In this document: piece after piece, positions 20,536 to 31,913 of the stretch | How positions within the stretch are numbered: position 1 is the stretch's first letter | How the letters are laid out: every line of letters starts with the position of its first letter | Source: Anodontia alba | Taxonomy: Eukaryota > Mollusca > Bivalvia > Lucinida > Lucinidae | Length of the DNA: 64,000 nucleotides | Assembly (NCBI GenBank): GCA_964016985.1 | Contig: OZ024823.1 | Coordinates: forward strand, 125,368,924 to 125,432,923 | Direction of reading: 5' to 3' | Notes under the pieces: generated by a model | What the model was told of the DNA's origin: nothing | Database searches by the model: none | Seen by the model: only the letters and a program-made list of their open reading frames with translations | Program-made: the position numbers and the translations under genes

Positions 20536-22046
20536 AGCTAGGTGTAGAACACAACCTACCAATCACACTAAAAAGAAGAGCAATCCATGACAGACAGGAA
20601 ACAAGCCGCAAACCACAGAAAAGGAAACCAGTCAGCTCCTTCTACCCTAGCAAGGTGATCACAATGTTAGACAGGATCCACTCAAAACATTAATAAGAAA
20701 ACGAACATAGCAAACCATGAACAAACCTCCGTAGCGAGCAACCACAAGGCAACATAAAAACAAACAGCAACAAAAACTCCGCCTTAGAATGGCCAGCAGT
20801 AAAATCAACTACAGGAGGGGGTGGAGGGGTGGGATGGGGGGGGGGGGGGGGGGGAGGGTCTTTTCTTTTGAAGTTTGTAATTGAAAATTTACGTTGCAAT
20901 GACGCTTCTTGTCATCTGAGTAAAAAAAAATATGAATGTCTTTTTTCTCTTTTTTTCTGTTATAAGAATATTATGTAATTAAACATTAACATTACAATTT
21001 CATGGGATCCTAAGATCTAGGAAATTTTGTAAGGCTCTCTTAAAATCATGTATCACTGTCCTGATCAGACAAAACAGTTTGTCTCTGTATCAACATCGTT
21101 TTGCTAGATGTGGCTACCCAACGGGTACATAACGTTGAAACAACGTCAATTAAACATTGATTCAACGTATTATAATGGGTAATATACCATACCGTATCCA
21201 TATTTCTAAAAGTATTATGACAGACAGGTCTGCGCAAACAGTGTAGACACAGATCAGTCAATATTGGTCAACACAGTTTATCCACCTTTTATCCAATAGG
21301 TTTTAGACACATCATCAGGTATTAAAATGGACATGTTCAAATTTCATTGAGAAATATCATACGTATCATGACGTATCCAAGTATTTAGTGTACTCGTAAA
21401 TACAAAATGACGATTACTATTTTGACACATATACTCGGAAGGAGATAGCTAGTTAGTCTAATGACGATTTATGTAATAGCGTTACCCTGCAAAACACCCG
21501 CTTTACTACCTTATACAAGAACACTTTTCAGCAAACACTTACAGCCATACTCATAAATGCATATGAACGAATTCTCTGCACTTGTATCATATTCGAAGTC
21601 ATCAAGATAAACCATAGAAGTGCTACAAAACCAGTTCATAACCCACACAGAATGGCGTTTGATTTCCACCAACACACCAACGTATCTATCAGGATTCTTA
21701 AGCCAACTATGATTAAGTTTAGGGATAATTGAAAACGTACTAATTAACTGAATCTCTTCCTACTTGGCTGCGAGCAGATCAATGAAGTTTTACCTTAGTA
21801 CATCTATCGTTTAGCTTCATTTATTTAGCATGACTCCCACAGGTATCTCAGGACTTAAGTGTTAATTAGAACAGTTTAAGCTCGTACGCTATGTTATAAC
21901 GCGTTTCCAAGACGAGATATTTATCTGCTAGATTCCAGGATAAATACGGGGTTTGTCCCCCTACGTCACTGCAGTGTAGGTATTTTGCGTATCCTTTGTC
22001 ATCATTCAGCTCATTCCGGGAAGTTTAAGGTTTATAGGAGGTCCAG
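20536..22046. other. Unassigned, with G tract
   Basis: 20816-20855 is G-rich with more than 20 consecutive G, a potential G-quadruplex. Nothing else is recognised. Confidence 0.4.
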
Positions 22047-22358
22047 TAATGACCTCTAACTGGCCGAAACCAGCTAGTCGGGTCCAGAAGATTAGGATAC
22101 TGTTTTTCACTATTTTCATATTCTGCCTGTTTGGTCGTTGCTTTTTCAAAGGCCAGTCCTTTAAAAATCTATTTGTCTTCACAACAGGTATTGCTAATGC
22201 CACTAGCGATTGTAAAATGTCTCCAGTACTTCACTATAGTGTAGTGTATATTTTCTGTTCTTTGCTGTCACTGAACCCAGTTTGGGGATTTGAGAAGGTT
22301 TATATGAAAATCACTAATGAGCTGACTGGCTGAAACTAGCTAGGCTGATCCAGAACAT
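22047..22358. repeat. Pair of short direct repeats about 270 bp apart
   Basis: AATGACCTCTAACTGGCCGA..AACCAGCTAG..TCCAGAA (22047-22090) and AATGAGCTGACTGGCTGA..AACTAGCTAG..TCCAGAA (22316-22356) are diverged direct repeats. The interval has no coding signal that I trust. Confidence 0.45.
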
Positions 22359-22380
22359 TCAAACACTTTGAAATGATCTT

Positions 22381-22451
22381 ACAGAGCAATGAACACACCA
22401 AAATGAAAATAGCTGAACAGCTATTTTCATTTTGGCGTGTTCATTGCTCTC
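22381..22451. repeat. Near-perfect 71-bp hairpin
   Basis: AGAGCAATGAACACACCAAA continues through AATGAAAATAGCTG to a 2-base loop and back through CAGCTATTTTCATTTTGG to CGTGTTCATTGCTCT. The arms of about 33 bp differ at one position. No copies were seen elsewhere in the window. Confidence 0.9.
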
Positions 22452-23021
22452 TAAGTCCATTCAATTTAGGATCTACACTAGTTGTAGGAATTCGAGATCA
22501 GCCTGTGCGCGCGCATAGTCTAACCAGGATCTTTGTTGCATATAAATATACATGTACAATCAGCAACATGGCAAAATCTGCCGGTAAAAGGTCGTATATA
22601 GATTTCGGGAACTGAATGTTGCTGAAGGTGCAATTACAAACTTATCTGTACCTGCCAGCAACATCAAGACTAACAAGGCTCTGGCATCTGAGCAGGCTGA
22701 TAATGTTCATAACTGTTGTATACATTGAGGTTTCTGTTCGCATTGTTATATATTATATGGTGAGCACAATCAATAAAAGTTAATTCAAAATAAAACGGAA
22801 ATATGATAATGTAAAACTGGGAAGTCGATGTTATCAAAGTTTCTTCTTTAGTTTCAAGTTCATTACTTTATAACCCTGAGCCAACACTAGCAAATACGCC
22901 TTTAATTCTGCTAAAAATACAATACGCCTTGAATTGCAGCGCCAAATAATGAAAATATCTATTCGGTCCGCGTAGGTTCCTCCATCAATGACACTTCACA
23001 GTAAACCATAGATAATCACAA
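22452..23021. other. Unassigned
   Basis: Nothing recognised beyond single AATAAAA-like motifs. Confidence 0.3.
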
Positions 23022-23105
23022 ATCATCACTAAAATACCCCTATATAATTTTGAACCCCTTAAACCCCAATTTTATACAGTAAAACGGCTTTACATGGGTA
23101 TACAT
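23022..23105 (-). mobile_element. Truncated P1 fragment
   Basis: CATCACTAAAATACCCCTAT, ATAATTTTGAACCCCTTAAA, CCCCAATTTTATACAGTAAA and GGGTATACAT align with the left quarter of inverted P1 copies. The palindromic centre and right end are missing. Confidence 0.6.
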
Positions 23106-24009
23106 ATAGGTTTCTTGTGGATCATAACATAAAATAATAACCTTTTTTTCCAATGTTGATTGAAACGCTGTTTCTGTAATGAGCCGCAACACGAAAAAAC
23201 GCACCTTCTGACGTTCGCCCAACGAAGACTCAAGCCAGCCCGCACATCGTTGTCCGCATCAAGAAACTTTGCAGCCTTGGCTTACCGAAAATGCTCCAAG
23301 GGAAGATTCTGATCCGACTGAACGCGAATGAACAGGCTGATCCGAATCATCGCTGAGCGCACATGTGTAAAGGTACGTTTTTTGACGTTGTGGCTCTGAT
23401 AACGTCTGAATTTCTATAGATCTCCATTTATAATCAAGATTTTAATCAAATGCAATCAGGGTTATTGAATCACTACAGTCATTTTCGTCTGCTTTTAAAG
23501 ACGTCATTATAGGGTTTCATAATTGAGAGGGATCAAAAAGGACATGACAAAGTCTTCCGATGAACAATGCAGAAGTGTCCGATGGATTTGCTGACCGGAA
23601 CATATAGTTGTACAATAAACAAATCCTTTAAATAGATCGCAATATCATTTGAAGTAAATGTAGACGTCTGTACTCATCTAGGATGTAATAGACTGTCGTT
23701 AGAATAAGCAAAGGGTAGTTAATCTGAATACCACTGATATAAAATAGACTGAAACTGACTGAGATATGCGAGCGAACATTTAATGCCATCGTATTCAGTA
23801 TACGGATCCCTAGAAGGGCTAAACCGTTTCTTCTCTTATTGATAATCAAATAGTATACCATTGATCAAACTTATTATCCTCAGGCAAAGATATGTGAGCC
23901 TCGTCATGGGAAGGAACCGTTATAGCATTATAGCATTCGCGCAGTCTCAAAGAAACTATGCTATTCGCTCACATACACGGTAGGCCAAAGGAAATTTTAT
24001 CCAAAGTAA
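23106..24009. other. Unassigned, worn GATGCGCAGGCT-type repeat
   Basis: 23225-23390 carries CGAAGACTCAAGCCAGCCCG and a TCGCTGAGCGCACATG segment resembling T2-type interiors. Nothing else. Confidence 0.35.
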
Positions 24010-24115
24010 CTAAATTGGCCGTGCTAAGGGGCCGGGCATGCGCACTGAAAGAATGATTGAACGGAAAGTTCGACGAGTTGTGTTTTTCCATCGACGCGGC
24101 TTAAATATCATACTG
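24010..24115. repeat. Dispersed repeat shared with 37660-37740
   Basis: GGCC(G/T)(C/T)GTTAAGGGGC..GG.CATGCG.ACTGAAA and ATTGA..CGACGGAAAGT.C are common to both places. Class unknown. Confidence 0.55.
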
Positions 24116-24181
24116 TTTGCCCAACATATTAGCTTGAGGAAACAATACAGTACAATGTACATCATAAACACTGTCAGGTCA

Positions 24182-24594
24182 TACAGTAGACTTCCGCTAT
24201 TAAGACCACTTTTAGTACTGCCTAGTGGTCTTAATAATGAAATGTAAAACATAGCAAAACCACTTTTGGTACTGCCTAAAAGTGGTCTTAATAACGAAAT
24301 GTAGAATATAGCTCCAGATGATTTTTTTTTTTTTTTTCAACCAAAAAGTACTGATATTTTTCTTATGTCTCCACAAAATATACGTTGTGGTACCCATTAA
24401 AAGCGCCTCGGCGAGGCACTTTTAATGGGTACCACAACATATTTTTGTGGGAAAATAAGACAAATATTATGTGGATACCCCGTCTTATCCGGAGCTATGT
24501 TGAATTACAAGAGAAAAAATGGACTGGAAAAAGCTCCTCTTAATAGCGAAGTGGTCTTAGTTCCAAGTTGTCTTAGTAGCGGTATTCCACTGTA
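24182..24594. mobile_element. TA-flanked TIR element (pogo/mariner-type ends) carrying a palindromic core
   Basis: Left end TACAGTAGACTTCCGCTATT, right end GTAGCGGTATTCCACTGTA, with diverged inverted ends that extend through TAAGACCACTTTTAG and CGAAGTGGTCTTAG. TA borders plus CAGT termini point to the Tc1/mariner-pogo group. Centred near 24408 is a palindrome GTGGTACCCATTAAAAGCGC..GCACTTTTAATGGGTACCAC, related to the P1 core. A relic with CATATGTTGTGGGTACTCAT and GGATACCCCTCTTATC lies at 46500-46606. Confidence 0.75.
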
Positions 24595-24999
24595 TTTGCT
24601 TTTGAATATTATAAGAGGTTTTGTTAGAATAGATTATGCAGTAGTCTGGTAATATCAAAAACCCGTATTTACCTTAATGCTTATATAGGACAGACAATTC
24701 TGTGGGAAACGTCTAGGTCCCCATCAGAAACCGTTAAGCTCAAATTCCAGACTGTTTGGTACTTAATCAACGATTTTAGATGTTTTTTTTTTTAAAGTTT
24801 TGGACGATTATAGTAAAGAGTGAATATGTCTGAATATTTAGGGTAAATACCGTTCCATCGCTACGGGCGATCCACTACTGAGCTGTATAAGCACTTTCAG
24901 ACGAGACAGAACGGTTTTCTCTAGCCAAACAACTCTCTTGAGCAACTGTTTCCAAAACGATAGGAGCCGGGCCACAGCATTCGCTGACAGTTTGTTGTG
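24595..24999. other. Unassigned
   Basis: Short T tract at 24783-24793. Nothing else. Confidence 0.3.
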
Positions 25000-25202
25000 A
25001 GCCGAGCGAAAACTCAGATCAGCCTGCGCATCCACACAGTCTGATCGGTCTTCACAGGGCCTTCATTAGGTAGCCAAGGTTCACAATGTTCCTCAGGTGG
25101 ACTGTGAAGACTGGTTGGACTGTGCGGATGCGCAGGCTGATCTGAGTCTTCGCTGGGGGCATATACAATATTGTAGGAAATGTTGTGCCCCGGCTCATAC
25201 AA
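25000..25202. repeat. T2-related inverted repeat element, diverged
   Basis: The interior arms ACTCAGATCAGCCTGCGCAT (left) and ATGCGCAGGCTGATCTGAGT (right) match T2 elements, but the ends differ (TTGTGAGCCGAGCG and CCCCGGCTCATAC). Confidence 0.55.
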
Positions 25203-25539
25203 GTGGCTCTTAATCGGCGCCTATAACATACACATTATTCTCAAGCAATTAAACGTAACGAATATAATGACAACTGCCTCTAGATATTTCTGCTGTCAGC
25301 TGTTATTCTCAACAAATGCTTCTCTTCGGTATTCTAATAACCAGTCTGAATTGTAGACACTACAATATTCGAATCTTACTTTTCCGTTGCGAATAAAATA
25401 TGAGCATTAACGTAGTGTTGTGGGCTTAACGTGTCCTTAGAGTAATTTTATTTTCAAATGGAACAGAAAATTAGATTTATATGTACAAATTTACCCAAGG
25501 TGTTGTTATATGTGAGGTTTGTGTACTTATACCACGCCC
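25203..25539. other. Unassigned
   Basis: Nothing recognised. Confidence 0.3.
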
Positions 25540-26140
25540 GGTGACAATTTGACTGTCACGAAATCTTCGCTTACGAGGTAACAATTAATCACAAATTATG
25601 CAAGAATATTGCATTTAGATACTTTAAAGAAACATATGTTTTGGATATTTGTTAGAATCGCCTCACTGAGGCCATTCTAACAAATATCCATCCAAAACAT
25701 ATATTCTATGATTAAATAAGAACAAACACCTTTTTTATTTGTTAATCTGTTCATTAAGTATTCTGTACAACAGCAAATTCATTTTAATGTGAACGTCTTT
25801 GGGAACAAATGCTGTCGTTGTAACGAGGATTAACTGTTAACTGGTGACAATTTGACTGTCACGAAATCTTCGCTTACGAGGTAACAATTAATCACAAATT
25901 ATGCAAGAATATTGCATTTAGATACTTTAAAGAAACATATGTTTTGGATATTTGTTAGAATCGCCTCACTGAGGCCATTCTAACAAATATCCATCCAAAA
26001 CATATATTCTATGATTAAATAAGAACAAACACATTTTTTACTAGTTAATCTGTTCATTAAGTGTTCTGTACAACAGCAAATTCATTTTAATGTGAACGTC
26101 TTTGGGAACAAATGCTGTCGTTGTAACGAGGGTTAACTGT
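25540..26140. repeat. Recent 303-bp tandem duplication with hairpin
   Basis: 25540-25842 and 25843-26140 are nearly identical; differences include CCTTTTTTATTTG versus CATTTTTTACTAG. Each unit begins GGTGACAATTTGACTGTCAC and ends TAACGAGG(A/G)TTAACTGT. Each holds a hairpin of GTTTTGGATATTTGTTAGAA with its inverse TTCTAACAAATATCC around TCGCCTCACTGAGGCC, a member of the palindromic core group. The right edge (inverse ACAGTTAA) resembles a pogo-type end, so the unit may be a duplicated MITE. Confidence 0.92.
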
Positions 26141-26254
26141 AATTCGGAGCTGCATCAGAATTAAGGGTGAAGTTTTGCATGAGGAAGTTCAATCCACGCA
26201 GTAGTTTTCATTCTGATCGCTCCAAGGTGTTCCCCTGTGCAGTTCTTCTCTGTT

Positions 26255-26534
26255 CATCACGAAAACATGCCTATATAAATTTGACCCCCTTAAACCCCAC
26301 GTTTATATAGTAAAACTGGGGTTTAGAGGGGTATACATTATTTTTCTTATTTTTGTTCCAAAAGATAGATTGTGGGTACTCGTTAGAACCGCCTCGCCGA
26401 GGCGGTTCTAACGAGTACCCACAATCTATGGTTTGAGCAGACATATGAAAAATATTAGAGTTTTTTTAACTGAAAATTTTCAGTTTCTGGAGGTGAAATT
26501 TCCTATTTATTTGAATAGGCGTGTTTTCGTAATG
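26255..26534 (-). mobile_element. P1 palindromic element, copy 1 (reference description)
   Basis: P1 in plus orientation runs CATTACGAAAACACGCCTAT, then TTCAAATATA, an A/T-rich arm with GAAAATTTTCAGATAAA, TATTTCTGCTCAAAACATAG, the centre GTGGGTACTCGTTAGAACCG / CGGTTCTAACGAGTACCCAC joined by CCTCG.CGAGG, TATGTTTTGAGCAGAAATA, ACCCCTGTAAACCCCAGTTT with its own small hairpin to GTGGGGTTTAAGGGGGTCAA, and TATAGGCATGTTTTCGTGATG (first 20 bases diagnostic). The end repeats are imperfect inverses of about 20 bp. Length is about 280 bp with no coding capacity. This copy is inverted, with intact arms, and is flanked by T on both sides. Confidence 0.95.
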
Positions 26535-27659
26535 TTGCACGTCCGTGGTTTCATATGTGGTGGTGTCCGTTTAGTCATTATTTATTCCTTATCTCTCCTT
26601 CGTTTTGTGCGTCCGGAAGGGTGTGTTACGTGATTTAGGCGTTTCTTGTGTGTCTTCACTTATACTCTTCCTGTATACAGTCTAAATATCTAGTCTAAAC
26701 AGCTAAACTTTACACCCAATGGAGTGCATTTAGAGTAATACTGTTTTTTTTTTTTTTTTTGGCAGAGAGACGAAAACAATTTTTGGCAGCACTACTGTCC
26801 TTGAAAGTGTACCCTTACCTGCTAGTCAAGCATTTGAGTAACTATTTGCTTTATGGGAAGTCCAGGAGTCAGAGACTCCTAGAAATTGCTCTGTCTTCTA
26901 AATATTGAAGCTTGGAAGTCAGGACCTTCAACTTGAAAGCATATAATGCCATCAGTAAAGCTGATTTAGCCTAAACTGTAATTTTAGTTAGCATTTAAAT
27001 GGTATTTTAAGTCCCTTAAAGAAGAAGAAATTGGCATATGAATAGAAATTATGGTAAAATGTGAAATTTGAAGTTCAGCTGTACTTTTAGACACATGCTA
27101 GGAAATTCTGGGACGTTCTTTTTTGGATGTTTGTGCAAGTAGATTGAGATCAGGATGACGACATTTAACTTAAGGATAATAAATGCATTTAACTGAAGGA
27201 GAATAAATGCATTTTGGCCGCAGCCAAATTGTAAAACGTATTTACTTAAATAGGAAACAATGTTTTTGTTACGTTTTTTTTTTCCCTCGAGAGCAAATCT
27301 CTTTTACCGGAATGTGACTGGCTTATTGAGAAGCAAACAGACAGTGACAAAGGTTGTCTTCCTTGTTCCATCCAGATGCATCGTCTTTAAATGCTTCTTG
27401 CAATATTTCGACGGTGGCTCAAATACCGATATAATTTACTACCTATTGAAAGCTGGTCAGACCGTTGACGCTGCCGGCTTATTTCGCCGAGTACTCCAAA
27501 ATACCATCGATCGTCCGTGGTCATCATTTGTAAAAAATGCGACAGTTATCGGAACATTTGGCTGCATGGTTTCTCTGAAGCCGCTTAGCTGCATGGTACT
27601 TCCTAAACCGCTAAACAGATGCTAACCAAACACTTGTTTTATATTTATGTCTCGTATGA
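26535..27659. other. Unassigned, with one long open frame
   Basis: T tract at 26744-26760. A 121-codon frame (27260-27625) shows no recognisable domain and lacks convincing splice or start context. Nothing else. Confidence 0.3.
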
Positions 27660-27929
27660 CATCACGAATATAATTTTGACCCCCTTAAACCCCACTTTTA
27701 TATAGTAAAACGGGGGTTTACAGGGTTATACATTATTTTTATTATTTTTGCTCAAAAAATAGATTGTGGTACTCGTTAGAACCGCTTCACGAGGCGCTTC
27801 TAACGAGCACCCATAATCTATGTTTTGAGCAGAAATATAAAAAAATATCAGAGTTTTTCTATCTGAATTTTCATTCAGTTTTTGGAGGTGAAATTTTCAA
27901 TATATTTGAATAGATGTGTTTTCGCAATG
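27660..27929 (-). mobile_element. P1 copy 2
   Basis: Inverted orientation. The left end is shortened (CATCACGAATATAATTTTG, lacking the AAACATGCCTA part). The centre has AACCGCTTCACGAGGCGCTTC, so the arms have begun to diverge. Flanked by A on both sides. Confidence 0.92.
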
Positions 27930-28529
27930 AAAAGTCTCAGTGAAACCGAAACTCCAACTTTTTTTTTTTTTTTTTTTTTTTTTTATGTATTTGGTGTTTC
28001 CCAAGGCAAGCATGCTAATTCTTATTTTTCACTAATTTTGAGCATTACCTATTATCTATGCTAGCCGCTTACTATAACAAACATATTTAACTGAATTGAA
28101 CTGCTATAGAAACTAATGTTTTGATTGTGACGGCCATATCTTATTTTTCGTGCATTATTCACATCTATTAGTGCAAGCTACTTATTCCAAATCATAACTT
28201 ATAAATAACTTATTAATACGATATTTGCAAAATGGGATGTAGAGTTGCATAAATGATAAGATTTTCTTTATAAATCCCTTTAGTATCTTGCTGTAATAAT
28301 TGCATTAAAACTTCTACATGTAAGTCATACGAATTACATATAAGGTACACAAATCACTACAAAAGATTTTCAAAACGATCCAGACAGGCCAGTAGAAACA
28401 GAACAAAGATACCAGAATACACGGCTCGAGCAAGCACCTCGAACAAGTTCAACTATCCATGATTCTTATATAAATGAAACAAACAGAAAGGTGCTAAACC
28501 GTGCGTTAAATCTGTTCTGTGCTCTAGAG
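27930..28529. other. Unassigned, T tract
   Basis: T tract 27959-27984. Nothing else. Confidence 0.35.
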
Positions 28530-28765
28530 CTCGTCCCTGCGTTACTAATGGCTCCAAGGTTAGAAATCTTTCTTTCATGCTCAATTCAGCTAAGCATGAA
28601 ATTTTTCATGCTAATTTACTCAAATTACAAGCAACTGCCAGTTCTAGCTGAGCATGAAAATGACACTGCTAATAAATATGAAAATGCCAACAATATTAGG
28701 CAATTTAATATTTATTAGCAGAGAAAAATTCGTGCTCAGCATAAAACAAAGTTTTATAACCTTAC
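28530..28765. repeat. Diverged relative of the 18407-18643 TIR element
   Basis: Shares TCATGCTCAATTCAGCTAAG, repeated AGCATGAAA hairpin arms, ATTTATTAGCAG and the AAAGTTTTATAACC right end. The end repeats are too worn to define borders exactly. Confidence 0.5.
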
Positions 28766-29298
28766 ATTCGAGTAGCTGTGTGCATTGTGTATTCTCTAAA
28801 AGTATGGAATTCAAAATATTGTCTGGCTTTAAGACACAATCCTGAAAAAAAGTATGATCATGGATTTCATTTTTTCAATCAGCTAACAGGCTCCTACTGA
28901 CAGCGCTTTACAATATATTCAAGGATGTGTTAAGAGGTTCTAAATCGGATTAAGTGTATAACTTCTCCCGGAAGACAGGAGCATAAAAGTATTTTGCCAC
29001 GACGTTTGCCGGCTAATTTTAACGGCTTAGATTGAATTAGCATTCAGGAGGATTGTTTGGATTATACCTGGGTTTTACTTGTGTGCTACAGAAATCCGTT
29101 TTAAACATTAATTTACGTTTGTCTGATTGTGTCTCGTGGAATCCAGTTAACAGATAGTTGCATATTTACGTTAAATTGAAATGAATCATACGATATTTTA
29201 TGAACATGGCAATGACATTCACGTCGCTGTGATTCCCGGCGATAGTTGGGTTAAATAAAAAATATAAAAGTAGCCTTTGGAAATAAAGGACACTAAAA
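28766..29298. other. Unassigned
   Basis: Nothing recognised. Confidence 0.3.
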
Positions 29299-29306
29299 TG
29301 AGCGAA

Positions 29307-29535
29307 ACGGGCCCCCGTAGCCTAGTGGATAGGAGAGTTGACTCTTAATCCATTAGATTTCTTACCGCTGTGGTTCAAGCCTCGCTTGGGTCACATGTGG
29401 GAAAGCCAAGTTCTGCTTACGGATGGTCAGGTAGTTTTTCCCCGGGTTCTCCGGTTTTTCACCCACCTTTGATGAACGATCGGCTCGATATAAGTGAAAT
29501 AATCTTAAAAGGGCCGTAAAACCCAAATCAAAAAA
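29307..29535 (+). mobile_element. tRNA-Lys-derived SINE, family S2, copy 2
   Basis: The head is CCCCGTAGCCTAGTGGATAG with a GACTCTTAATCC anticodon-arm segment (Lys CTT-like) and a B box GGTTCAAGCCTC. The body is the same as the copy at 13917-14143. The tail is GGGCCGTAAAACCCAAATCA then A. GAGCGAAA at 29299-29306 and 29536-29543 forms an 8-bp or longer target duplication. Both promoter boxes look usable. Confidence 0.92.
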
Positions 29536-29543
29536 GAGCGAAA

Positions 29544-29827
29544 TTCAGTCTCGGTTTCATTGAGAGAATGGCAGCAATGTAGTTTGCAGGTTCGCATACG
29601 CCACTAGGACCGGCTTAAACGGAACTCGATTTTAATAAGATATCATAATGATCCAGAGAAATATAAAAATAAAAACTGCTCTATGATGAAATACCATCTA
29701 TGTGAAGAGATGTTTAATTTGTATATAACACCCGCTGCAGTGAAGTAACCCTTAAACACCGAACAAATAACAGACCATCTAAGTGGTCTGTCGCACATTA
29801 GATGAGAATGTGGTTCTCGGTTACAAC
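29544..29827. other. Unassigned
   Basis: 29570-29630 carries GCAATGTAGTTTGCAGG..CGCATACGCCAC, similar to 1618-1652 (GCAACACTGTAGTTTGCACG), so a dispersed repeat piece is present. Confidence 0.4.
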
Positions 29828-30142
29828 TATAGTCGACTCTCATTATCTCGACTTCGCCTATCTCGAATAACCGTTTCTCTCGAAGTGAAAATCTGATCCC
29901 TGTTTTAACATGGATATCAAACAACAGATAACAAAATATGGTGGAAAAGAAGAGAAAAATGTCTCCTCTTTTCCACAATATTTCCAATATATAACTTCAG
30001 GGGTCAAATTACATATTCATTTGTGAAATGTGGTTGTTCGATTTATATTTCCTCAATTCTGCAAATCTGATATGTCGAGGTACGGATATCTCGAAGTATT
30101 TCAAAGAGACCTTTGGACTTCGTGATAACGAGAGTTGACTGT
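29828..30142. mobile_element. pogo-like MITE, TCGACTCTC.TTATCTCGA ends
   Basis: Left TATAGTCGACTCTCATTATC, right inverse ACAGTCAACTCTCGTTATCA. CTCGAAGT motifs occur in both subterminal regions (CTCTCGAAGTGAAAATC and ATATCTCGAAGTATTTC). A GAAAAGAAGAGAAAAATGTC.TCCTCTTTTCCAC hairpin marks the centre. TA-type borders with CAGT termini fit pogo/Tigger-type non-autonomous elements. Truncated relatives lie at 38944-39308. Confidence 0.75.
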
Positions 30143-30798
30143 TTTAAAATAATTTTCTTTGACAACATGAAACAGAGAACTGTATTTTTGTACTATCACG
30201 CCAAGTGTCTTTAAATAGTCTCCCGATGATCGTAAGACCAAGATATAACTATGTGTTACGGTCGTGGCCATGCGGAAGTTAAGCCGTACTTAGCAAAGTA
30301 GTCTTTTTTGCCACATGTACCTAAATAGTCTGGAATCTTAACACCTTACGATACTTACATGTAACCTAACATTTGAAAGCGTCCATTTTAAGGGTAATTG
30401 ATACAGTGACGACATTTTTTTTCGTTCGCGTCTTTTTGCGGTTTTTGGTGAGTTTTCAGTGGGACACCTCAACGTTTATATTTTAGCGATAGCTTTTTCC
30501 GTTTGCAACCACGAGAAAGTTTACAGATTATTTCAAACATTAAAAATATTTATGTAAATCCGCCATTCAGAAACTAGTCGAAGAATGTTTGCATTAAATA
30601 TAAGCGAAGATGTTCGGGAAATATCACAATCACGAAGCCCGGCCCTCACGAGGCACAGGAACGAGCGATAAGGAACAAATGATGACCAAACAAACGCCAC
30701 ATTTGAAACCACCAATGGACAAAGAAGAACTGCAACTGCCTTGGAACGGATAATTGGATAGAGTATGGGGACTTAAACCAAGAAGCCTCACCTTTATT
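30143..30798. other. Unassigned
   Basis: Nothing recognised. Confidence 0.3.
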
Positions 30799-31084
30799 CA
30801 TTACGAAAACACGCCTATTCAAATATATTGAAAATTTCACCACCAAAAATTGAAAGTTTTCAGATAAATATACTGATATTTTTCATAATTCTGCTCAAAC
30901 ATAGATTGTGGGTACTCGTTAGAACCGCCTCGGCGAGGCGGTTCTAACGAATACCTACAATCTATGTTTTTGAGCAGAAATATGAAAAAAAAATGACTTA
31001 TTACCCCTGTAAACTCCAATTTAACTATATAAAATTTGGGTCTAAGGGGGTCAAAATAATATAGGCATGTTTGTTTTTGTGATG
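30799..31084 (+). mobile_element. P1 copy 3
   Basis: Plus orientation, intact ends and palindrome (one or two arm changes, such as AACGAATACCTACAATC). Flanked by T on both sides. Confidence 0.95.
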
Positions 31085-31099
31085 TACGACCATATTTGC

Positions 31100-31390
31100 A
31101 AAACTCGATACTTTTCATCACGCATACTTATCTGGGCCGCGCCAAGCGAAAAATTGTTTGCGAGCATGTGCAAAATGCACAGACTCTGGTTTATCCCACG
31201 CATTCGCAAAGTTGTCCGGGCGTTTGCTCTCCATTAAAACATTCTTTAGTGTCGAATGATTCTGTCAGCGGACATCGAAGGTCCTTATCAGACTACGCAT
31301 TTGCGCAGGCTGATCTGTCGCTGTCTGCATATGCTCGAAGACATATGTTCGCATGGCGCAGCCCACCTCTCATGTGTTTGTAGTATAAGC
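31100..31390. repeat. Worn DNA-element repeat (GATGCGCAGGCT group)
   Basis: Contains AATGATTCTGTCAGCGGACA, TTTGCGCAGGCTGATCTG and ATGTTCGCATGGCGCAGCC, shared with 19330-19450 and 11400-11535. The open frame over it is incidental. Confidence 0.45.
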
Positions 31391-31835
31391 TTCTGAAACA
31401 TGTTCTGTTAGTGTTCCTTTGCAATTGTTTTATCCAAAACACCGAACGGTACTTTGATTGGCTAGAGACCTACACCATAAAGCAGCGTCTGTTACAAACG
31501 GTCATCATATTGGTTCGGAAGAGAAGCCATGTTCAGATACTCTTTGTTAATAGAACAAAACTTCGGTAAAGGTTTTCATACCATTCCGTTTCGCTTGAAA
31601 TATTGTGATAACGTTGCATTTTCCATGAGTTTCTTCTACATTTTATGGGAGTCCGTTGGAAAAAAAAATACAAAACAATTTATTCACTGTACAGCTTGTA
31701 CAACTTCAGGGGAGATAAATGGTTTAACCGCTTTCGTTTTTTTTTTTTTTTTTTTTTTTTAATTATTATTTCCGTTTAGATTTGTCCTCTGTTCTGAATG
31801 AACAAACTTTTGTTTTAGAGTTTTTCCCTTTTCAG
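31391..31835. other. Unassigned, T tract
   Basis: T tract 31737-31760. The sequence leading into 31835 is pyrimidine-rich, acceptor-like (see next entry). Confidence 0.35.
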
Positions 31836-31913
31836 ACAGCAATTGGTGAACAGGAAAACATGCAGGACATCTCAACATTGTCTCCCTTACACAAAATGGT
31901 GGAAAACTTTCCA

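Noticed and set aside
27260..27625. 121-codon open frame as a gene
   Set aside because: No recognisable domain, no splice or Kozak support, and a homopolymer-rich N-terminal part. Kept only as an unassigned region.
31096..31383. 95-codon open frame as a gene
   Set aside because: It lies wholly within a worn GATGCGCAGGCT-type repeat also found at 19.3 and 11.4 kb.
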